Assembly (NCBI GenBank): GCA_029239355.1
Contig: JAQZAZ010000023.1
Coordinates: 1-52,158 of the forward strand
Direction: 5' to 3'
Length of the DNA stretch: 52,158 nt
Source of the DNA: Sphingobacterium sp.
GTDB taxonomy: Bacteria > Bacteroidota > Bacteroidia > Sphingobacteriales > Sphingobacteriaceae
This document shows, one piece after another, positions 1 through 6,216 of the stretch. The notes below the pieces were generated by a model that saw only the letters and a program-made list of their open reading frames with translations, was not told the DNA's origin and ran no database searches. How positions within the stretch are numbered: position 1 is the first letter of the stretch; each line of letters begins with the position of its first letter. The translations under genes and the position numbers were made by a program.

Positions 1-82
1 GCCATGAATCTTTAACCTTAATTTCCTGCCATGTTTTGTTCTCAAAAGCGCGGATAATTTTATCTTCTTTTGTAATGTCCAT
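1..82 (-). CDS. LOG family protein, N-terminal fragment (cut by window edge)
   Basis: Reading the minus strand from an ATG at 82 gives 27 codons beginning MDITKEDKIIRAFENKTWQE and continuing IKVKDSW before the window ends. This opening resembles the N-terminus of TIGR00730/LOG-family proteins of Bacteroidota (cytokinin riboside 5'-monophosphate phosphoribohydrolase-like, releasing a base from a nucleotide monophosphate), where an acidic/aromatic stretch ending in NDSW or KDSW precedes the Rossmann-like core. The catalytic PGGxGTxxE motif lies outside the window, so the family call rests on the short N-terminus only. The gene is divergent from recR, and the 109-bp gap carries promoters for both. 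Confidence 0.5.
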   Translation of the reverse strand, partial: MDITKEDKIIRAFENKTWQEIKVKDSW

Positions 83-179
83 ATATAACGTTATACATTA
101 ATTTCTAAAACCCATTTTTTTCAAAAAGGAATACAATATAGCTATTTTTTTAATACTAGCTACTTTTTGCGATTATTCT

Positions 180-187
180 TACATTTG
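180..187 (+). promoter_or_regulatory. -7 promoter element of recR (TACATTTG)
   Basis: TACATTTG is an exact match to the Bacteroidota -7 consensus TAnnTTTG and ends only four bases before the recR ATG at 192. If used, transcription would start on or next to the start codon, giving a leaderless or nearly leaderless mRNA. No clear TTTG lies at the expected -33 spacing, so the assignment is tentative. Confidence 0.45.
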
Positions 188-191
188 CATT

Positions 192-806
192 ATGAATTTT
201 TCTTCTAAACTTCTTGAGAACGCGGTTGCGGAATTTGGTAAATTACCGGGTGTGGGACAAAAGACTGCGCTAAGGCTTGTCTTGCATTTATTGAAGCAAT
301 CCGATCCTGAAGTGGCCCGTTTTACTGCCTCTATTGACCGATTGAAGGAAGATATTCAGTATTGCCAGGAGTGCTTTAATATTTCGGATCATACGACCTG
401 TGAAATATGCAGTTCTTTCAAGCGGGACAAAAGTTTAATTTGTGTCGTGGAGGATACACGTGATGTCATGGCCATTGAAAATACAAATTCTTATCAGGGC
501 GTTTATCATGTGCTGGGCGGATTGATTTCGCCCATGGATGGTATCGGTCCGGCTGATCTTAAAATTGAATCTTTACTCAGTCGTATTCAACGCGGTGGAG
601 TAGAGGAGGTTATTCTGGCATTGTCAGCGACAATGGAGGGGGATACAACAATCTTTTATCTATACCGTAAGTTGCGTGAATTTGATATTAAGATTACGAC
701 AATCGCACGTGGTATTGCATTTGGAGGTGAACTGGAATATGTCGATGAGCTCACATTAGGCAGATCAATTGCCACGAGAGTACCCTACGAACGAAATGTA
801 GGTTAG
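192..806 (+). CDS. recR: Recombination mediator RecR
   Basis: RecR works with RecO (and RecF) to load RecA onto single-stranded DNA at gaps and stalled forks. The 204-residue product has the family's usual length and domain order: an N-terminal helix-hairpin-helix (KLPGVGQKTALRL, about residues 17-29), a four-cysteine zinc finger (CQEC near 58 and CEIC near 70) and a Toprim domain beginning ICVVEDTRDVMAIE, ending in the conserved TRVPY-type tail. The start at 192 gives the standard N-terminus MNFSSKLLENAV. The stop overlaps the stop of the convergent MpaB-like gene by four bases. Function is very secure. Confidence 0.97.
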   Translation: MNFSSKLLENAVAEFGKLPGVGQKTALRLVLHLLKQSDPEVARFTASIDRLKEDIQYCQECFNISDHTTCEICSSFKRDKSLICVVEDTRDVMAIENTNSYQGVYHVLGGLISPMDGIGPADLKIESLLSRIQRGGVEEVILALSATMEGDTTIFYLYRKLREFDIKITTIARGIAFGGELEYVDELTLGRSIATRVPYERNVG

Positions 807-1978
807 TTGTATGTCAAATAGATCTGTTTGACTCCCTCATGAACTTTTCGGCCTTTTCGTATCTGTTGCTGCCTTACTTTATCGTTTAGGATTTGGCTGT
901 TCGCATTTTTGTTTTTGAGAATGTTGAAGTAGGCAATTTTGCCGATAGTCGTTTTTTCCAGCCCTAATAGCGCACAGGAGTATGCTCCTAAAAGATAGTT
1001 GTTATAATACAAATGAACTTCCCGCATGAGTTTTCTGCCAAACTTGCTTCTTGGATATGCCGCGTTTATCGGTTCTTCCATTAGGGCTTGAGCGAGTGCG
1101 ACGCTATCCTTATCGCCTTCTTTTTGGGTCAATGTCCAATAATACAGCGATTTTATGGCCTCCTCCTCCGAATCCGGAAGGAGATTCAATGGAATGCCTA
1201 ATAAAGTCCCTACATATCTCCAAAGATGAAATACGCCGTCAATTTCAGTTTTTAATAAATTGAATTTCATTTGTTTGAGCCCAATTAAATAAACTAATGA
1301 AAAGCCAAGGTTTGTTGCCAGCATATCCCAGGTGTTTAAAGGAACGCCCCATTTATCAGAATTCCAATCACCATGTTTCAATATATTCGATCGGGCAAAT
1401 GAATGGATGCATCTGGTCAATATAATGGCCTCCATACCGATACCACCTTTTTTCAATGCGTCATTAGCTGTAATATCAACCCAAAATGTGACGGTTTCCG
1501 TTAAACGCTTTACTGCACCTTTTTTCAGTGCTCCCGTAAAAATTAGCGGTTTATTGATCGCACTGGATTCGTAGCCGCCCATGAGACAGTAATCCCGTAA
1601 TACAATAAGTCCGGTTAGTCCCGAACGTTGACTAAGTTCGATTCCATGCTGTATTTTTTGCCAATCGAGCCACTCGGGTTCCAGGATTAGTGTATCCATA
1701 AATTCCGAAATCAGCCCATAGTGAGGAGCTTCAACCGCTTTACCACCTAGATAATCCCGGATCAATTGTTGCCCCTTTGCGAAACCAATTTTCAGATGTA
1801 AATGCTCGACCAAGTGATCACAGGCCTGATCATACTGGTATAGCAGCGGTATAAATTGTGCTGCATGAGTTAAGTCTGGAGCGGTCGGCAATTTAGCTAG
1901 TAAGCTAGCACCAATACCCTTTGTCCAATAAAAGTGAAAAGAGGTTGTGTTAATTTTATAGCGCTCAGGGATTTTCAT
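803..1978 (-). CDS. Oxygenase MpaB / DUF2236 family protein
   Basis: The 391-residue product resembles the DUF2236 family, which includes the rubber oxygenase Lcp and the fungal MpaB prenyl-chain oxygenase, both heme b enzymes. Visible family-like blocks are RDYCLMGGYESSA (about 128-140), the helix TETVTFWVDITAND (about 159-172) and a histidine-rich stretch CIHSFARSNILKHGDW (about 189-204), which could supply the heme ligand. There is no signal peptide, so the protein is predicted to be cytoplasmic. The physiological substrate in Bacteroidota is unknown. It converges on recR with a four-base overlap. The family call is fairly confident, but the reaction is not established. Confidence 0.7.
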   Translation of the reverse strand: MKIPERYKINTTSFHFYWTKGIGASLLAKLPTAPDLTHAAQFIPLLYQYDQACDHLVEHLHLKIGFAKGQQLIRDYLGGKAVEAPHYGLISEFMDTLILEPEWLDWQKIQHGIELSQRSGLTGLIVLRDYCLMGGYESSAINKPLIFTGALKKGAVKRLTETVTFWVDITANDALKKGGIGMEAIILTRCIHSFARSNILKHGDWNSDKWGVPLNTWDMLATNLGFSLVYLIGLKQMKFNLLKTEIDGVFHLWRYVGTLLGIPLNLLPDSEEEAIKSLYYWTLTQKEGDKDSVALAQALMEEPINAAYPRSKFGRKLMREVHLYYNNYLLGAYSCALLGLEKTTIGKIAYFNILKNKNANSQILNDKVRQQQIRKGRKVHEGVKQIYLTYN

Positions 1979-2038
1979 TTTGATAGAATAAACATGAATG
2001 AATTCAGCTGATTTTATAAAGATGGTGAGATGAGTTTC

Positions 2039-2401
2039 TTATTGGATTATCCATAAAATATAAGATCCTGTTATATTGATTGTTTTACCTTCTTTTGTGA
2101 ATCTGAAATCGATGTAATCCGTCTGACAGGAAGCAATGTCACTACAACAGAATTGTCTGGAAATTTTGAAATGAACACGAAATGAGCCTTTCGAGACAGT
2201 TGGATCAAATACAATATTACTGACACTAAAATCGATCAGGGTTGGAGCACCATCTTTATCTTCCAGCTGACTAACGACATGATCGTCGATTCGACGCCAT
2301 TGCTCAGGGCCTAATAGTTTAGAAAACTGGACGGGATCATCAATCAGTGAGTCAAAATTGCCGTCCACTGCGACTGTTAATTGTATTGCGGTTTCTGCCA
2401 T
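2039..2401 (-). CDS. Hypothetical protein (second gene of a pair)
   Basis: This 120-residue protein is not recognised. It has no signal peptide or membrane segment, is acidic at the N-terminus, and is predicted to be rich in beta strands in its C-terminal half. That half contains a CCSDIASCQTDY stretch with three cysteines. It starts three bases after the stop of the 206-residue gene upstream (2405), so the two are almost certainly co-transcribed and translationally coupled. Sequence composition suggests a real gene. Nothing visible allows a function to be assigned. Confidence 0.65.
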   Translation of the reverse strand: MAETAIQLTVAVDGNFDSLIDDPVQFSKLLGPEQWRRIDDHVVSQLEDKDGAPTLIDFSVSNIVFDPTVSKGSFRVHFKISRQFCCSDIASCQTDYIDFRFTKEGKTINITGSYILWIIQ

Positions 2402-2404
2402 GCT

Positions 2405-3025
2405 TTAGTATACATTAAACTCCCTCCAATTAGGAATGTACAAGTTATAAATAGCTTCGGATTCTTTCTTGTTTTTTTTGGAAAATTTACAAAATGCTGC
2501 TAAAACAATCAGATTCAATTGTTCCTTATCAATATCAATCAATCGGGAAGAAAAACTGATCTCATTGCCTTCGATTTTATAATCCGCGCTTAACCGCTTG
2601 CTTAGGCGGATAGCCGTGATAGTATAGTTATCCAGTTGCTCTTCCCAATAGGATACTATTTTGATCAATTCATTGTATAAAAGATCCATACTCCATTCTT
2701 TGAGTAACTTTAATGAGTTTACATTCTTTCGTTGATAAATGCAGATGCTACTTGATTTAAGTTCAATGGCAGCAGGGGATACCGTCGAAAAAATCTTAAC
2801 AAGGTAAGGAGTTCTGAACAGGTAATAAGGAGTTTCAAGATAAGAATAGGACTGATCTCCTTCCTGATTTACTGGCGGATTGAGCTTGATATATTGTTTC
2901 AAAGAGGCAATATCGTAATAGGGCGGAGCATAGATACGATAGGGAGATCCAGTTCCCTGGATCTGAATATAATCTCTGTTCCAACTGACGATTTCATAAA
3001 AATTATGATCAATTTCGATCTGCAT
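2405..3025 (-). CDS. Hypothetical protein (first gene of a pair)
   Basis: This 206-residue protein is not recognised. It has no signal peptide and no transmembrane helix. The first 80 residues are rich in aromatic residues (YRIYAPPYYDIASLKQYI, then two TPYYLFRTPYLV-like stretches), suggesting a beta-rich fold. The C-terminal part is helical and basic (FCKFSKKNKKESEAIYNLY). It is followed after three bases by the 120-residue gene, forming a tight two-gene unit with no recognisable partner. A structural or toxin/immunity-type relation between the two is possible but unsupported. Confidence 0.65.
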   Translation of the reverse strand: MQIEIDHNFYEIVSWNRDYIQIQGTGSPYRIYAPPYYDIASLKQYIKLNPPVNQEGDQSYSYLETPYYLFRTPYLVKIFSTVSPAAIELKSSSICIYQRKNVNSLKLLKEWSMDLLYNELIKIVSYWEEQLDNYTITAIRLSKRLSADYKIEGNEISFSSRLIDIDKEQLNLIVLAAFCKFSKKNKKESEAIYNLYIPNWREFNVY

Positions 3026-3180
3026 ATAAAAGAAAAATATTTAAAAATAAATATGTTGAATTTTGTGTTAAGCTGTCTTTCTTAGCTTTGTATAACCTTG
3101 ATTTTCTGTAAGCCGAAATCAAAGTAACTATATTTTTGCATTAAACACATTAATTAGGAGAAAATTCATTCATTGTCTAT

Positions 3181-3327
3181 TCAAATACCCCATTTTTGTT
3201 TTCCAGGATTTATGATTTGTTTAGGGTCGCAATTGATGATCAGCAGGTCATGGTTTGCAAGTCTTTTACCTGCATTGCGCTTTCCTGTATCAGGAAGCCC
3301 AGCCAATTTAGGGCCCAACCATAATAT
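3181..3327 (-). pseudogene. C-terminal remnant of an FAD-linked oxidase
   Basis: An open frame of 48 codons ends in a stop at 3181-3183 and reads LWLGPKLAGLPDTGKRNAGK followed by RLANHDLLIINCDPKQIINP and GKQKWGI. The DPKxxxNPGK ending is typical of the C-terminus of FAD-binding type 4 (glycolate oxidase/berberine-bridge-like) oxidases, where the last helix is followed by a DP...NPG motif. An in-frame stop at 3328-3330 interrupts the frame and no upstream body is present, because the next 70 bases hold the promoter region of the amidohydrolase. It appears to be the tail of a gene lost by deletion. The family call rests on the short motif. Confidence 0.5.
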
Positions 3328-3400
3328 TTACAAATGATGTGATAATATCTACAAAGCGGAAAGTCTTAAATAGCCTAGTTTTGAAAAAAATGATATTGTC

Positions 3401-4663
3401 ATGAACGAATTAATTCAGCGCAGCGAGCGGTATACACTGGAAAAGGTACGATTGGAAACAGGTTTTCTCTACCGGGAAGGCCAAATTATTGGAACGGATA
3501 CCGCGCTTTTTTCCATAACGATAACGGATGGAAAAATACAGGAGATTCGGCCGGCCCAAACCGGCGATGGAACAGGACCATTCAATGCCAATGGAAAGCT
3601 TGCTTTACCCACCTTTAGGGATATGCATATCCACCTGGATAAAACGTTATACGGTCTTCCTTGGAAAGCTGTATTTCCTAAAAACAGGACGGTGAAAGAT
3701 ATGATCGCACGCGAGCAGGAAATTATCCCTGAACTACTTAAAACATCCGTAGAAAGAGCCGAAAAATTAATTATGCTGTTACAAGGCTACGGAACTCATT
3801 TTGCGAGGACGCATTTTAACGTTGACCCAACCTCTGGGACTAAATCATTGGAACATCTGCTAAGGGCGCTGGAACATGTGAAAGCGTCTTTTGGTGCGGA
3901 ATTGGTTGCCTTCCCGCAACATGGATTGTATTACACGGATTCAACTGGACTGATGCGTGAAATTGCCGCTTGGGACAAGGTTGATTTTATAGGCGGTTTA
4001 GATCCTTATAGTATAGACGGAAGTATCGAAAAACCTATGGACTTTACTGTTCAGTTAGCTTTGGACAACAAAAAAGGAATTGATATTCACTTGCATGAGG
4101 GCGGAGAGTCAGGTGCTAAAACCATTCATTATTTAATAGACAAAGCGCTTGAGAATCCGGAGCTACAGGGGCGTACATTTATCAGTCACGCTTTTGCGTT
4201 AGGCTATATGTCTCCAAAGGATCTGCAATACACCGCTGAACGTTTGGCTGCCGCTAAAGTCGGCATTGTGAGCTCGGTTCCTTTTCGGAATATGCTCATG
4301 CCATTACCGCAACTGCGCGAGGCAGGAGTGGAGGTGCTTACAGGGAATGATAATGTACAGGATCATTGGGGCACTTTCGGTAGCGGAAATATGCTGCAAA
4401 AAGCGAATCTTGCTGCACAGTTGTATGGTTATGAAACGGAATTTGACCTATCCCGTTGTTTGCGTTATGCTACAAATGGGAAATTACCTTTGGATGATAA
4501 AGGCAATAGAACATGGCCAAATGTAGGTGATGATGCAAGTTTCCTACTGGTGGATGCAAGCTGCTCCGCTGAAGCGGTATCGAGAATCTCTGCTGTGGAC
4601 GGACTGTTGCATAAGGGCAATATCGTAAAATGGCATAATTCGACGCCTGTTCAATCTGCTTAA
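3401..4663 (+). CDS. Amidohydrolase family protein, cytosine deaminase-like
   Basis: This is a metal-dependent hydrolase of the amidohydrolase superfamily, closest in appearance to cytosine deaminase/N-isopropylammelide-type enzymes. The metal ligands are visible: MHIHLDKTLYG (HxH, about residues 75-85), HLHEGGE (about 232-238, the His and the catalytic Glu as in CodA), SHAFALGYM (about 261-269) and the late Asp in TGNDNVQDHWG (about 311-321). The 420-residue length fits the family. No signal peptide is present, so it is cytoplasmic. It stands alone, followed by a terminator. The substrate is uncertain, because cytosine, isocytosine or other heterocyclic amines are all deaminated by relatives. 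Confidence 0.8.
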   Translation: MNELIQRSERYTLEKVRLETGFLYREGQIIGTDTALFSITITDGKIQEIRPAQTGDGTGPFNANGKLALPTFRDMHIHLDKTLYGLPWKAVFPKNRTVKDMIAREQEIIPELLKTSVERAEKLIMLLQGYGTHFARTHFNVDPTSGTKSLEHLLRALEHVKASFGAELVAFPQHGLYYTDSTGLMREIAAWDKVDFIGGLDPYSIDGSIEKPMDFTVQLALDNKKGIDIHLHEGGESGAKTIHYLIDKALENPELQGRTFISHAFALGYMSPKDLQYTAERLAAAKVGIVSSVPFRNMLMPLPQLREAGVEVLTGNDNVQDHWGTFGSGNMLQKANLAAQLYGYETEFDLSRCLRYATNGKLPLDDKGNRTWPNVGDDASFLLVDASCSAEAVSRISAVDGLLHKGNIVKWHNSTPVQSA

Positions 4664-4688
4664 ACGCCCCATTTATAGTACTATGTAG

Positions 4689-4724
4689 CCACTTTTTATC
4701 CTCAAAAATAGAAAGTGGTTTTTT
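4689..4724 (+). terminator. Rho-independent terminator after the amidohydrolase gene
   Basis: CCACTTT (4689-4695) pairs with AAAGTGG (4712-4718), followed by a run of six T on the plus strand. It lies 25 bases past the stop codon. Confidence 0.75.
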
Positions 4725-4751
4725 ATGTCAGATTAACTGTTTATAACACTG

Positions 4752-5342
4752 TTATTGCACAAAGACTGTATTGCAATAATCAATTTTATAGTTGTTCTTT
4801 TCGACAACCAGCTGTACCTCATTTTGCGTCTTTATATCATCATCGTAATCTATAAATACGCTGTATTTATTTGTGCTGAACTTTTTGATAAGGATGGTGT
4901 TGATCGTTAAAGCATCATCATTACCTCGGCCAAATAACCACATTTCCTGTGTATAGAGGGGATAAATATTTTTCCATTTGGCTTTGTATCGCGCTTCCGC
5001 CTCGGGTAATTCAGCATCTGTCAGGTTGGAAGGGCCATAGATTTCATTGGCATCCTGTAGGAATTCCATAAAACGTGCTGTACAGATGGTCTCTTCCTTC
5101 TCTAAATAATAGCAATACTTTCCGGAATTGCCACCTTTGCAGTGAAAAATGGTTTCCAGCCATTCTTTGGCAGGATCAGCTTTTGACAATGCCTGACCCT
5201 TGCTTTCTGCACCGTCCGATAGCACCGCTTTTTTTTCGTTTTTACGCATTTCTACCGCTGGATTATTTGTCTTTTCTGGGCCCGTACAGCCAGCGGTGAC
5301 AAGCAATACAACCAATATAGCCGAAAATATTTTTACACTCAT
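4752..5342 (-). CDS. Hypothetical lipoprotein
   Basis: The 196-residue product begins with a lipoprotein signal peptide (MSVKIFSAILVVLLVTAGC; lipobox VTAGC, Cys at about 19) and a charged, disordered linker. A globular domain follows, carrying four cysteines (CKGGNSGKYC and two later) that could form disulfides in the periplasm. Its middle and end (WLFGRGNDD, KYSVFIDYDDDI) suggest a small beta-rich domain. No family is recognised. The gene is monocistronic and convergent with the amidohydrolase gene, whose terminator lies between them. Confidence 0.75.
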   Translation of the reverse strand: MSVKIFSAILVVLLVTAGCTGPEKTNNPAVEMRKNEKKAVLSDGAESKGQALSKADPAKEWLETIFHCKGGNSGKYCYYLEKEETICTARFMEFLQDANEIYGPSNLTDAELPEAEARYKAKWKNIYPLYTQEMWLFGRGNDDALTINTILIKKFSTNKYSVFIDYDDDIKTQNEVQLVVEKNNYKIDYCNTVFVQ

Positions 5343-5608
5343 TTCAGGATGAATTCATATTGTTTATGCAGAGGTAAAATTAGTATTTATATCAGAAGTT
5401 ACTACCATGGATTTCAGCGATATTTATCGTTATCGAAGACCATTATGATCCAGTTACGCTTTGTTTTCTTTTTTTTTCTACGCATTCTAATTGCGCAATA
5501 AGCATTTCCGTTTTTATTGTTAATGTTGGTTTTTAAATTTTTCTTATTTATTATCAGGTTGTTGTGATTTTATTTGCTATTTTTTTTCGGTTTAATTATA
5601 CTGCGCAT
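5343..5608. other. AT-rich non-coding stretch
   Basis: This 266-bp stretch upstream of the structured RNA region contains several T tracts (for example around 5461-5480 and 5579-5588) and no open frame with plausible coding character. I see no gene, repeat or conserved motif in it apart from a possible promoter for the minus-strand lipoprotein gene. Confidence 0.5.
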
Positions 5609-5638
5609 CTTGTCTGCACTTTAGTCATGCGATCTTTG
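5609..5638 (+). promoter_or_regulatory. Candidate promoter of the tRNA-like RNA region
   Basis: GATCTTTG at 5631-5638 differs from the Bacteroidota -7 consensus TAnnTTTG at one fixed position. CTTG at 5609-5612 sits 18 bases upstream, close to the usual 19-base spacing for the -33 TTTG element. This would start a transcript at about 5642, running into the structured RNA described below and possibly on into the slipin gene. Confidence 0.4.
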
Positions 5639-5683
5639 TAATGTCAGCGATGATAAACGTTCTTTGATGAAATTAATAGCAAA

Positions 5684-5827
5684 ATGCTTTTAAGATATGT
5701 GCCTCTCCATGAGGGGGGTACGAAGATACTCTCAGGCTTTGACTTGCATCCCGGTCTCCTGTTTCTGTATAGCAGGATAGTGTTGTCCCCAGTGGGGATT
5801 CAATATACTGATAAGATGAAAAGCATG
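5684..5827 (+). ncRNA. Structured 5' domain of the tRNA-like RNA, with Ro-site-like hairpin
   Basis: This domain holds several compact hairpins: CCTC/GAGG near 5702-5714; CGAAG (5721-5725) pairing with CTTTG (5737-5741); TCCTG/CAGGA near 5757-5776; and a TCCCC-AGT-GGGGA hairpin near 5786-5798. The CGAAG and CTTTGAC pieces resemble the two strands of the Ro60-binding helix of Y RNAs, but here they lie next to each other instead of at the RNA's two ends. ATGCTTTT at 5684-5691 is complementary to AAAAGCAT at both 5819-5826 and 5890-5897. It is probably part of the same transcript as the tRNA-like module. The exact boundaries are a guess. Confidence 0.35.
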
Positions 5828-5947
5828 AGAGAAGGTTGCCACAACAACTCAATCGTGTGGGTTCGAATCCCACTTCCATTTTCGGATGGAAAAGCATAAG
5901 GGTATTGCACAGAATTTAGGTTCTGGATTTGAAAGTTAACCTTCTTT
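5828..5947 (+). ncRNA. Circularly permuted tRNA-like RNA (YrlA-type Y RNA module candidate)
   Basis: Read 5' to 3', the sequence forms these elements in order. (1) The 5' strand of an enclosing stem, 5828-5838, pairs with 5937-5947 (11 bp including two G-U pairs). (2) A perfect T-arm, GTGGG-TTCGAAT-CCCAC, spans 5857-5873. (3) Directly joined is a 7-bp acceptor-like stem, TTCCATT (5874-5880) with GATGGAA (5885-5891), closed by TTCG. (4) Two unpaired A follow. (5) A D-arm, GCA/TGC (5894-5908), has loop AAGGGTA carrying the A14, G18, G19 and A21 signature. (6) One base follows. (7) A 5-bp anticodon-like hairpin, CAGAA/TTCTG (5910-5925), has a 6-base loop. The spacings match tRNA, but the order is permuted and there is no CCA end. 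Bacterial Y RNAs of the YrlA class are known to mimic tRNA in this way and lie beside rtcB in Salmonella. RtcB is encoded downstream here. The identity is inferred by eye and needs a covariance search. Confidence 0.6.
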
Positions 5948-6143
5948 AAAAAGGTCAGTTAATTAAAGCTTGCTATAGTTTGTCCGGTTCTGGAGAGTGG
6001 TTTGTCTCGCTTTGGGGCAGTTGGTGAGGGGCCTGTGATCGGGAACATCTCATACAGAGCTGATACAGGAAGAGCCAGATAGCAGCTAGCGGTGCTAGCT
6101 GTCTTGAAGTTTCGAAGTGTAAAGATCTGTAGGGGCTCTTTTT
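5948..6143 (+). promoter_or_regulatory. Structured leader with terminator-like end upstream of slipin
   Basis: The stretch is GC-richer than its surroundings and non-coding. CCTGT (6032-6036) pairs with ACAGG (6065-6069). Directly next to it, AAGAGCC (6070-6076) pairs with GGCTCTT (6134-6140), extended inward by AGAT/ATCT (6077-6080 with 6125-6128). This stem encloses a perfect 8-bp hairpin, CAGCTAGC-GGT-GCTAGCTG (6083-6101). The outer stem runs straight into five T (6139-6143), so the element could be the 3' end of the non-coding transcript or an attenuator in front of the slipin-rtcB genes. Confidence 0.45.
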
Positions 6144-6216
6144 GATTCCGCCCTGCATCGATGGACAAATAATAGCGGTTTTTTTCATCAGATAATAGTA
6201 TAAAACAACAGGTATT

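Noticed and set aside
5460..5600. Sigma-54 promoter for the slipin-rtcB locus, as in rtcBA of enterobacteria
   Set aside because: No GG-N10-GC element of the TGGCAC-N5-TTGC type was found in the upstream region, and no RtcR gene is in the window.
5811..5882. Ordinary tRNA gene using the T-arm at 5857-5873
   Set aside because: In normal order the 5' partner of the acceptor strand would be GATGAAA at 5815-5821, which has a mismatch. The molecule would be about six bases too short, there is no 5-bp anticodon stem with a 7-base loop, and there is no CCA. The downstream (permuted) partner pairs far better.
5673..5897. 74-codon minus-strand frame and 71-codon plus-strand frame over the tRNA-like region
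   Set aside because: The frames read like the usual spurious translations of a T-arm (VGFEPT-type) and overlap the RNA structure. They have no protein-like composition beyond that.
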